Positions 1-6,727 of a stretch of 6,727 bases of DNA are shown piece by piece. Position 1 is the stretch's first letter. Every line of letters begins with the position of its first letter. Source of the stretch: Patulibacter sp. (GTDB lineage: Bacteria; Actinomycetota; Thermoleophilia; Solirubrobacterales; Solirubrobacteraceae). The stretch spans positions 1-6,727 of the forward strand of contig JAVHXX010000246.1 in the NCBI GenBank assembly GCA_031119595.1, written 5' to 3'. Both the position numbers and the translations under genes were made by a program. The notes beneath the pieces were generated by a model. That model made no database searches. It saw nothing but the letters and a program-made list of their open reading frames with translations, and had not been told where the DNA came from.

Positions 1-763
<763 letters not shown>

Positions 764-768
764 TTGTT

Positions 769-774
769 CCTCCT
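769..774 (-). promoter_or_regulatory. Ribosome binding site of the DUF6801-like gene
   Basis: AGGAGG on the minus strand lies 5 nt before the GTG at 763-761. It fixes the start of the secreted protein and is the strongest Shine-Dalgarno sequence in the window. Confidence 0.9.
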
Positions 775-911
775 GAGTGGCAGCGACTTCCCAGCGCTAC
801 CGGATGCAATAGGAACCACCGTGGGACATCGGCGGTTCGACAAGTCTCCGGCATCTGTGAGCCTTGACACGTCGCGATTTTGTGACCGAGGACTTCGACA
901 CCGGTCGATTT

Positions 912-927
912 GCCCGAGAACACGGGC
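912..927. repeat. Short inverted repeat, GCCCG-N6-CGGGC
   Basis: Five-base perfect arms (912-916 and 923-927) are separated by 6 nt. It lies only 6 nt from a second inverted repeat with the same 6-nt spacing. On its own, in GC-rich DNA, it could be chance. Confidence 0.35.
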
Positions 928-933
928 GGTACG

Positions 934-953
934 TTCCGGGACCCGCCCCGGAA
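934..953. repeat. Inverted repeat TTCCGGG-N6-CCCGGAA, possible operator
   Basis: Seven-base perfect arms (934-940 and 947-953) surround a 6-nt spacer, giving a 20-bp dyad followed by an A-run (952-956). Its place between two divergent genes, one of which encodes a winged-helix protein, makes it a candidate operator. It could equally be an RNA hairpin in a leader. Binding by the neighbouring regulator is inference only. Confidence 0.4.
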
Positions 954-1031
954 AAATGTCGTTCGACCTTGACGCGGAAGTGGCACGTCGACGAACATCA
1001 CAGCTGGGTGGCCGATCGTACGAACGGGGGA

Positions 1032-1050
1032 CGCCAGCTCCCGGCTGGCG
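1032..1050. repeat. Inverted repeat CGCCAGC-N5-GCTGGCG upstream of the regulator start
   Basis: Seven-base perfect arms (1032-1038 and 1044-1050) enclose a 5-nt loop and end 38 nt before the ATG at 1089. It could be an autoregulatory operator or a leader-RNA hairpin. If translation really starts at GTG 1008, the repeat lies inside the coding region and is less likely to be regulatory. Confidence 0.35.
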
Positions 1051-1088
1051 ATACGGTCCCTTCTGTTCGCCTCCCGGCCGCCGCGCTC

Positions 1089-2087
1089 ATGCTGGATCCC
1101 TCCCTTCCGACCACCGCGGGTGACCGCCCGGCACACCCCGAGCGGGCCGCGAGCGTGCTGCTCGCCGAGGGCGCGCGGCGTGCCGTCATCGCGATCCTGG
1201 GCGCCCACGGCGGCCCGCTCGCCTCGGCCGTCATCGCGGAGCGGGCGCCGCTCGACGTGACGCCCCGACTCATTCGCGACCGCATCCGGGAACTCGAGCG
1301 CCACGGCGTGCTGTCGCCGGTCGACCAGACGCCGGGAGGCACGGGGCGGTGGCAGCTCACCACCGCGGGCCAGGAGCTCTTCCGGCTCCTCGCGCTGATG
1401 ACGCGCATCGTCACCAACGCCGCGGGCCTGCGGCCCAACACCTCGGCCGCCACCCGCGACCGCGCCGTGGGACGTGCCCTCGACGCCCTGACGGACCCGG
1501 TGGTCCTCACGATCCTCCGCGAGCTGTCCGAGAAGGTCGCACTGTCACCACCGGCGCTCGAGGCTCGCTGCCGGCCCACACCGCGTCGCACCGTCTACCG
1601 GCGACTCACGCCACTGGTGGAGGCAGGCGTCGTGGTCCGCTCGACCACGGGCCAGGTGCCTCGGAGCACCGCGTACACCCTCAACGACGACTGGCGTCCT
1701 GCGGCGGCGATCCAGCTCCTGTCGACGTGGTGGTCGACCCGGCACCCGCAGGTCGCGGGCGCGGTCGAGGATCCCGATCTCGACGGGCTGCTCCACAGCA
1801 TCCTGCCGCGGACCAAGCTCACCAAGGGCTTCCACGGTTCGGTCCTGTGGGTCGTGACCGGGTCACCCCGGGACCCGCTGCGGCTGTCGGCCCACGGACA
1901 GACGATCAGCCTCGACTTCAGCACCCCGGAGCATCCGACCGACGCCACCATCCAGGGCGGCGCAGCCGACTGGGCGGCGGGCCTCGTGAGCGGCAACCGC
2001 GACGGCCTCACGACGAGCGGCGACCGCGACCTCGCGGACGCGGTCTTCGCCGCCGTGCGCGCGGCAGCGCTCAGCTACGTGCGGTAG
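1089..2087 (+). CDS. Transcriptional regulator with two HxlR-like winged-helix domains and an SCP2-like C-terminal domain
   Basis: This is a predicted cytoplasmic DNA-binding regulator of 332 residues from ATG 1089 to TAG 2085-2087. Residues about 18-104 form a first winged helix: a helix with EGARRAVIAILG, a recognition-type helix with LIRDRIRELERHGVL, and an RWQLTTAGQELFRLL wing and closing helix as in HxlR proteins. Residues about 126-210 repeat the plan (DPVVLTILREL, then TVYRRLTPLVEAGVV, then STAYTLNDDW). Residues about 222-332 lack an HTH and show a 'DATIQGGAADWAAGL...LTTSGDRDLADAV' pattern resembling SCP2-type ligand-binding domains; this assignment is inference. No signal peptide or membrane segment is seen. 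The start is uncertain: ATG 1089 has no clear Shine-Dalgarno, and in-frame GTG 1008, GTG 882 and TTG 864 are possible. I prefer 1089 because the domain begins soon after it. The gene is divergent from the secreted-protein gene and convergent with the large one, so the first is the natural target to suspect. The ligand is unknown. Confidence 0.88.
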   Translation: MLDPSLPTTAGDRPAHPERAASVLLAEGARRAVIAILGAHGGPLASAVIAERAPLDVTPRLIRDRIRELERHGVLSPVDQTPGGTGRWQLTTAGQELFRLLALMTRIVTNAAGLRPNTSAATRDRAVGRALDALTDPVVLTILRELSEKVALSPPALEARCRPTPRRTVYRRLTPLVEAGVVVRSTTGQVPRSTAYTLNDDWRPAAAIQLLSTWWSTRHPQVAGAVEDPDLDGLLHSILPRTKLTKGFHGSVLWVVTGSPRDPLRLSAHGQTISLDFSTPEHPTDATIQGGAADWAAGLVSGNRDGLTTSGDRDLADAVFAAVRAAALSYVR

Positions 2088-2114
2088 GCGGGGCAGCAGG
2101 ACGCTGCCCCGCCT
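2086..2114. terminator. Shared terminator hairpin between convergent genes
   Basis: A perfect 12-bp stem (2086-2097 with 2103-2114, arm AGGCGGGGCAGC) closes a 5-nt AGGAC loop. The left arm overlaps the stop codon of the regulator, and the hairpin lies 12 nt past the stop of the large minus-strand gene. There is no U-tract on either side, as is common in GC-rich actinobacteria. By position it can serve both genes. Confidence 0.85.
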
Positions 2115-2126
2115 CGACGCAGGCGC

Positions 2127-5100
2127 CTACTTGCCGAGCTTGACCGACTTCGTCGACGAGAGGACGGTGCCGTTGCTGCCCGCGATGCGGACCTTGACCT
2201 TCACCGACTTGCCCTTCTTGAACTTCTTCAGGGCCGCCTTCGTGACCTTGTAGCCCTTCGGCTTCAGGGTCACGACGATCTTGGTCGGCCCGGCACCGGT
2301 ACCGGTGATCGAGAGGTTCTTGCTCGAGATCTTGGTCTTGGCCTTGCCGCCGGTGACCTTGATCTTGATGTTCGCCTTCTGGATCTTCTTCGCCGACTTC
2401 GAGGATCCGCTGCGGAGCGAGAAGCCGCTCGGCATCGAGATCTTCGCGCTCTTGAGCGTCTTGCCGGTGGGCGGCGTGATCGTCATGGTGAGGCCCTTCT
2501 TCACGGACCAGGTCACCTTCGGGGCCGGCACCGGGATGGTGGCGCACGGAGCGGGCACCTTCACGGAGTAGGTCTGGCCGCCCTGACCGCCGAAGGTCGC
2601 GTCCCAGCTCGAGTCGGCGGTGCACGCCGTGCCGATCTGGATCGGGCCCTTCGCGCCACCGGCGACGGTGAGGTCGAGCTGGGTGAGCGGAAGGTCCGGG
2701 ATGGACGGGAACTCGGTGACGAGCCGCTTCGACTTGTCGATCCGGATGGTCGACAGGATCCGCTGCGTGTACCGACCGGTGAAGCTCATCCCGAGGCCGG
2801 GGAGCACCTGACCCGCGATACGCACGAGGTACACGTCGCCGCTGAGGACGTCGGACGTGATCGCCACCCGGGCGGTCACCGAGCCGACCCGCGTCGCCGC
2901 CGGGCAGGCAGCGGCGTTGAAGGCCGCAGGATCGCACTGCGTCTGGATGTTCTTGAGATCCGAGGAGACGCCGTCCGGAAGCATGACCGTGGTCGACTTC
3001 AGGTTGGTGTCACCGGGACGCGTCTTGATGCTGACGTTGACCTGCGGGTGACCGAGGACCTTGGTCTCGCCCGAGAGTGAGGCCGTGATCGACGGCTGCA
3101 GCGGACGGGCCGCGCATCCGGTGTAGCTCACGGAACTCGACGACGTCGCCGTCTCGCCACCGTCGCCGGTGAACGACGCCGTCGCGGCCAGCGGACCACA
3201 TGACGTCGGGTTGAGCGGGAAGTTCGGACGGTCGAGGGCGACCGCGATCGAACGGAGGTTCAGGGCGAGCCCGTGGAAGCGGGTCGGTGCGGTCGTCGAC
3301 AGGGTCAGGCCGGCATCCGTCGGACGGAGGTCGATCCGGGCCGGGACGACGACGTTGCCGAGGTCGAGGTCGCCGAGGAGGGCGTGGACCACGATGGTCG
3401 CGCCGGCCACGGCATCCGAGGAACGCTCGGACAGGTACATCTGCCCGACGAGCGTGTACGGGCTCGGCCCGACACCCGCGACCGTGGTGACGGTGCCGAT
3501 GCGCGAGGCGTCGGAGCAGTCACCGGTGGCCGCCTGCGCGGCGGGGCACTCGCTGGCCTGGGTGAGGTCGGCGAGGAAGCCCGACGGCAGCGACACGTTG
3601 ATGGCGCTGAGCCACGGGGTCTGGTCGGGGCGGGCGAGCACGATGGTGGTGGGCGCGCGCGAGCCGACGGTGGTGTCGGACGGGGTCATGGCGATCGTCG
3701 GCGCGAAGGCCGGGAGCGCACAGTTCTCGTTGATCGTCAGGTCCGACTTCGACTGGACCGGGGCCGTGCTCGCGCTCGACGTGAACGTCGACGTGCCCGA
3801 GGTGGTGCCACAGGCGCGCGGGGTGCTGAACAGAGCGTTCGGACCGCCGGCGAACTCGATCTTCAGCGAGCTGAAGCGGAGCTGGGGCGTGTCCTTGAAC
3901 GTGGTCGTGATCTGCCCGTTGGCGTCGGCGGAGACCGCACCCACGAGCTTGATGCGCGGGGCGTCCGCGGCAGTGGCGCCCTCGGGCGTCGCCTCGAGGT
4001 ACAGCGACGGGAGATCACCGACCGCGGCCTGCGGGCCGAGGTACACGTGACCGACGAACGGCGTCTTCAGGAGCGGCGTGACGATGCTGAGATCGCCGAC
4101 GCTCGCCCCGGCCGGGCAGGCACTCGGTGTGCTGGTGCCGACACCGAACTGGGCGGCGGAGCAGAGGCGCAGGCCACCGTCACGGGCGGCTGCCTGGGCA
4201 CCGATCTCGAGACCGGCCGGAAGGGTGACCGAGGCGTCCTTGAGGAGCGCGCTGCGGCGACCGTCGGACGTCTGGGTCTGCGGGAGATCGAGGGAGACCT
4301 CGGTGGCCGTCGGGACGCCGGGGCTCTTCTCCGCCGTGGTCACGCTCACCGACGGGTTGAACGGCAGCGTGTCGCAGCCGGTCAGCTTGAAGGCGTTCGA
4401 GTCCATGGTGCTCTTCACGCCACCGTAGGTGGTGATCGAGGCGTGCCCCACGAGGTTCGTGGAGCAGTCGGTGCCCCACTGCGCGAAGTCGGCGTTCAGG
4501 GCCGGGTGGTCGACCTTGCTGCCCCAGGCACGGATGCCGACCGACTCGACGTAGAGCGGCGACGGGATCGCACCGGCGAGGAGGTTGCCAGACGAATCGA
4601 CGTAGCCGCTGGCGTAGACGTTGCGGGGCGCGTCGTCTACGACGCCCTGGACCCGACCGGTCGCGTCGAGCACGAGGCGGACGATGAACTTCTCCGGCGC
4701 GATGCCCTGGACGGGCTGCAGCGCCACGCCGAGGCGGGCGAGCTCGTTCGGGGAGTGCGAGAGGTTGAAGACCTGTCCACCCTTGAAGATGCCGTTGTTG
4801 GCGACGTTCGGAGCGCCGCCGATCGCGACGTGCTGCAGGATGCCGCCGTTGCTGCCGGGGGTCTTCACGATCGTCGTGATGCGGACGAACGCGGTGCCGA
4901 CCTGGGTGTTGGCAGAAATGGGCACCGTGCCGCCGTTGCCGTCGCTGGCGCCGCCGACGGGGCAGGTCGCAGCGATGTACTTCCCGGTGCCGAACTGGGC
5001 GTCGGTGCAGGTCGCAGTGCTGTCCGGGGCGCCCAGGAAGCCCTCGGGGAGCTCGATCGACGCGGTCTTCATGTCATCGCCCTGAACCGGGGAGTTGTCG

Positions 5101-5762
5101 GCGTTGAAACCGACGTGCGTCGCATCGACGTCCGGGAGGGGCGGATCGTTCTGGAGACGGCCACCACGGGGGTTCAGGTTGGTGGCGTTGCCGTCACGGT
5201 CGGTGTCCGGGCCCTTGATGAGGTTCGGGTTGCCCGTGCTCGTATCGGCAACTGCGGGCTGCTGGAGATCCGGGGTGAGGGTGAAGCCGAAGCAGAGGTC
5301 ACTACTCGCGCCCGCGCGGAGATCCGGCGTGAGGGAGGCGCTCGACGGCTGGTTCGCCGGAACGTACGTCTGGTCGGCGGAGCCCGCGGTCGGGTTGCTC
5401 GACGCGTCGTAGTTGCCGGACACCGAAGCAGGCCATCCGATACCGCTGGCCTGCGGCTTGACCGCACCGGTCGGGTCGAACGGCACCTGCGTGCCGTAGA
5501 TGCGCTGACCGGTGGGCTCCGGGGTGCAGAGGACCTTCTCGTCGTCGGCGGTGACCTTGCCGTTCGAGTCGAGGCCGCTCGGCGCCGGGTTGACCGGCAT
5601 GGCGAAGACGGACTTCAGCTCGACGTTCCCCGGGCCGGCTTGCGCCGTGGCGGGAACCCCGACGAACGTGGCCGCCAGGGCGGTGGCCACGGCGACGGCT
5701 CGAGGTGCGGAGAACGCACGCGCGAGCGCGTACCGCCTCCGGCGGGAAAGGGTGGTGGACAC
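2127..5762 (-). CDS. Large secreted protein with four tandem cysteine-bearing modules and a Lys-rich C-terminus
   Basis: This is an exported protein of 1211 residues with no function I recognise. The start is GTG 5762-5760, with AGGAG 5 nt upstream; the stop is TAG 2129-2127. The signal peptide has RRRR at 7-10, a hydrophobic run at 22-36 and a likely cleavage ATAQA|G after residue 42. After an Asp/Asn/Pro-rich stretch come four degenerate modules starting near residues 230, 510, 720 and 923. Each opens with a beta strand and 'LP.G', then a Cys-containing segment and 'CP..s.vG' or a close variant. Modules 2-4 then carry 'l.G.vYL', and modules close with a Cys before the next, as in GCDTLPFNP and GCAARPLQP. 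The paired cysteines suggest disulfides outside the cell. From about residue 1078 the protein is lysine-rich (FKKGKSVKVKV), ending SVKLGK. The overall look is that of long secreted proteins of Thermoleophilia. There is no sortase motif or C-terminal membrane anchor. The frame is also open upstream into the FN3 gene; I treat this as a separate gene because of its own ribosome binding site and signal peptide. Confidence 0.9.
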   Translation of the reverse strand: MSTTLSRRRRYALARAFSAPRAVAVATALAATFVGVPATAQAGPGNVELKSVFAMPVNPAPSGLDSNGKVTADDEKVLCTPEPTGQRIYGTQVPFDPTGAVKPQASGIGWPASVSGNYDASSNPTAGSADQTYVPANQPSSASLTPDLRAGASSDLCFGFTLTPDLQQPAVADTSTGNPNLIKGPDTDRDGNATNLNPRGGRLQNDPPLPDVDATHVGFNADNSPVQGDDMKTASIELPEGFLGAPDSTATCTDAQFGTGKYIAATCPVGGASDGNGGTVPISANTQVGTAFVRITTIVKTPGSNGGILQHVAIGGAPNVANNGIFKGGQVFNLSHSPNELARLGVALQPVQGIAPEKFIVRLVLDATGRVQGVVDDAPRNVYASGYVDSSGNLLAGAIPSPLYVESVGIRAWGSKVDHPALNADFAQWGTDCSTNLVGHASITTYGGVKSTMDSNAFKLTGCDTLPFNPSVSVTTAEKSPGVPTATEVSLDLPQTQTSDGRRSALLKDASVTLPAGLEIGAQAAARDGGLRLCSAAQFGVGTSTPSACPAGASVGDLSIVTPLLKTPFVGHVYLGPQAAVGDLPSLYLEATPEGATAADAPRIKLVGAVSADANGQITTTFKDTPQLRFSSLKIEFAGGPNALFSTPRACGTTSGTSTFTSSASTAPVQSKSDLTINENCALPAFAPTIAMTPSDTTVGSRAPTTIVLARPDQTPWLSAINVSLPSGFLADLTQASECPAAQAATGDCSDASRIGTVTTVAGVGPSPYTLVGQMYLSERSSDAVAGATIVVHALLGDLDLGNVVVPARIDLRPTDAGLTLSTTAPTRFHGLALNLRSIAVALDRPNFPLNPTSCGPLAATASFTGDGGETATSSSSVSYTGCAARPLQPSITASLSGETKVLGHPQVNVSIKTRPGDTNLKSTTVMLPDGVSSDLKNIQTQCDPAAFNAAACPAATRVGSVTARVAITSDVLSGDVYLVRIAGQVLPGLGMSFTGRYTQRILSTIRIDKSKRLVTEFPSIPDLPLTQLDLTVAGGAKGPIQIGTACTADSSWDATFGGQGGQTYSVKVPAPCATIPVPAPKVTWSVKKGLTMTITPPTGKTLKSAKISMPSGFSLRSGSSKSAKKIQKANIKIKVTGGKAKTKISSKNLSITGTGAGPTKIVVTLKPKGYKVTKAALKKFKKGKSVKVKVRIAGSNGTVLSSTKSVKLGK

Positions 5763-5767
5763 GAGGA

Positions 5768-5772
5768 CTCCT
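5768..5772 (-). promoter_or_regulatory. Ribosome binding site of the large secreted protein
   Basis: AGGAG on the minus strand lies 5 nt before GTG 5762-5760, the same spacing as for the secreted-protein gene at 763. It decides the start against the in-frame upstream ATG at about 5813, which would put extra non-signal residues before the basic n-region. Confidence 0.8.
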
Positions 5773-5785
5773 GGGACGAACGACG

Positions 5786-5804
5786 GGGCCGCAGGGTGCG
5801 GCCC
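5786..5804 (-). promoter_or_regulatory. Leader hairpin upstream of the large secreted protein gene
   Basis: A perfect 8-bp stem (5786-5793 with 5797-5804) with a 3-nt loop sits 23 nt before the GTG start and 13 nt before the AGGAG. In RNA it would form a tight stem in the 5' leader. It may stabilise the mRNA or influence initiation. No riboswitch class is recognisable. Confidence 0.5.
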
Positions 5805-5820
5805 ATCACACATGAAACGC

Positions 5821-5826
5821 ACCCTA
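5821..5826 (-). promoter_or_regulatory. Candidate -10 element (TAGGGT) for the large secreted protein gene
   Basis: TAGGGT on the minus strand fits the TAnnnT pattern of actinobacterial -10 hexamers. It would give a leader of about 50 nt that contains the hairpin at 5786-5804. No good -35 hexamer is seen 16-18 bp upstream, so the call is weak. The same TAG is also the first stop codon in any minus-strand frame after the IPT domain. Confidence 0.3.
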
Positions 5827-5912
5827 TCGAACCGGGTAGCCGTTCGGTATGGGCGCGGCGCGCGCTGACCCATCCGACCATCCGAGCGCCTGTGACGTCC
5901 CCTGAAACGGCC

Positions 5913-5944
5913 GGTGGCCCGGGGCATCGCTGCCCCGGGCCACC
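5913..5944 (-). terminator. Terminator-like hairpin 2 downstream of the FN3-IPT gene
   Basis: A perfect 13-bp stem (5913-5925 with 5932-5944, arm GGTGGCCCGGGGC) closes a 6-nt loop. It is the longest perfect hairpin I found in the window. It lies 16 nt beyond hairpin 1 and lacks a U-tract. Its position between an FN3-IPT C-terminus and a new gene start fits a transcription terminator, yet the upstream reading frame is open through it. Confidence 0.75.
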
Positions 5945-5960
5945 CGGGTGTTCCGTCGGT

Positions 5961-5987
5961 CTCCCCGGCGCGCGGGGCGCCGGGGAG
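5961..5987 (-). terminator. Terminator-like hairpin 1 downstream of the FN3-IPT gene
   Basis: A perfect 11-bp stem (5961-5971 with 5977-5987, arm CTCCCCGGCGC) closes a 5-nt loop. It starts 15 nt after the Trp codon at 6005-6003 where the IPT domain ends. With the next hairpin it makes a tandem terminator. Like the other it has no U-tract. Confidence 0.7.
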
Positions 5988-6002
5988 TGGGCCGGCCGAG
6001 AA

Positions 6003-6727
<725 letters not shown>

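Larger units (their letters stand above)
764..1088. other. Divergent intergenic region between secreted protein and regulator
   Basis: This 325-base stretch has no convincing gene. The regulator frame is open through it from a TTG at 864, but the encoded residues look unlike a conserved domain. It should hold both promoters. On the plus strand there is an exact TTGACA at 864-869 and a TTGACG at 969-974, each preceded by CC. Neither has a good -10 hexamer at 16-18 bp, so I do not call a promoter. It also holds three small inverted repeats, at 912-927, 934-953 and 1032-1050. A spaced direct repeat of TGTGA occurs at 856-860 and 881-885. Confidence 0.6.
5763..6002 (-). other. Stop-free junction between the FN3-IPT gene and the large secreted protein gene
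   Basis: This 240-base stretch behaves as intergenic DNA: two terminator-like hairpins, a candidate -10, a leader hairpin and a ribosome binding site, in that order on the minus strand. Its translation in the FN3 frame is Arg/Gly/Pro-rich without domain character. On the minus strand no TAA, TAG or TGA occurs in any frame from about 6030 until TAG at 5826-5824, and that one is not in the FN3 frame. Confidence 0.75.

Noticed and set aside
856..885. TGTGA repeated at 856 and 881, as a CRP-like operator
   Set aside because: The copies are direct, not inverted, and 25 nt apart, so they do not make a CRP-type palindrome. Two five-base matches are weak evidence.
864..1088. N-terminal extension of the regulator from TTG 864
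   Set aside because: The TTG is part of an exact TTGACA hexamer, the residues show no domain character, and the HxlR-like fold begins after ATG 1089. GTG 1008 remains possible.
1349..2143. Second plus-strand ORF overlapping the regulator in another frame
   Set aside because: The translation is rich in Arg, Gly, Pro and His without motifs, whereas the overlapped frame gives clear winged-helix patterns.
3169..4050. Long plus-strand ORF of 293 codons inside the large secreted gene
   Set aside because: It is antisense shadow coding typical of GC-rich DNA, with no domain character and no ribosome binding site, opposite well-patterned modules.
5828..5846. CGAAC-N9-GTTCG dyad just upstream of the candidate -10
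   Set aside because: Five-base arms are too short to distinguish from chance in this GC-rich stretch without conservation data.

Overview
The window is very GC-rich (visibly around two thirds G+C). It carries secreted proteins with GTG starts, AGGAG-type ribosome binding sites, Pro-Thr linkers and lysine-rich C-termini. This suggests a high-GC actinobacterium. The style of the large secreted protein (repeated cysteine-bearing modules with a Lys-rich end) recalls soil Thermoleophilia such as Solirubrobacterales or Patulibacter. That placement is inference, because the window holds no marker gene.

Layout, left to right. (1) 1-763, minus strand: the N-terminal part of a secreted protein with a clear signal peptide and a DUF6801-like beta-rich domain. 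It runs into a Pro-Thr hexamer-repeat linker cut by the left window edge. (2) 764-1088: a gene-free divergent region with several small inverted repeats. (3) 1089-2087, plus strand: a cytoplasmic regulator with two HxlR-like winged-helix domains and a C-terminal domain resembling SCP2. (4) 2086-2114: a perfect 12-bp hairpin, probably a shared terminator for the two convergent genes. (5) 2127-5762, minus strand: a 1211-residue secreted protein with a signal peptide, four degenerate tandem modules and a Lys-rich C-terminus. (6) 5763-6002: an intergenic-looking stretch with a leader hairpin and two strong terminator-like hairpins. (7) 6003-6727, minus strand: the C-terminal part of another secreted protein, a Pro-Thr linker followed by a fibronectin type III domain and an IPT/TIG-like domain, cut by the right edge.

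Three of the four genes encode exported proteins, and the fourth is a regulator divergent from one of them, so this looks like a cell-surface or secretome locus. The most unusual observation is that the FN3-IPT gene has no stop codon in any frame before its twin hairpins. Its frame stays open through them and through the signal peptide of the next gene to position 2127. Either a single base has removed a stop (a Trp TGG sits exactly at the end of the IPT domain), or the gene is truly nonstop or fused. The second notable point is that both ends of the window lie in the same in-frame Pro-Thr hexamer repeat. This could reflect paralogous genes, a recombination substrate, or an assembly break. I see no defence system, CRISPR array, tRNA, rRNA or transposase, and nothing I could defend as a wholly new system.
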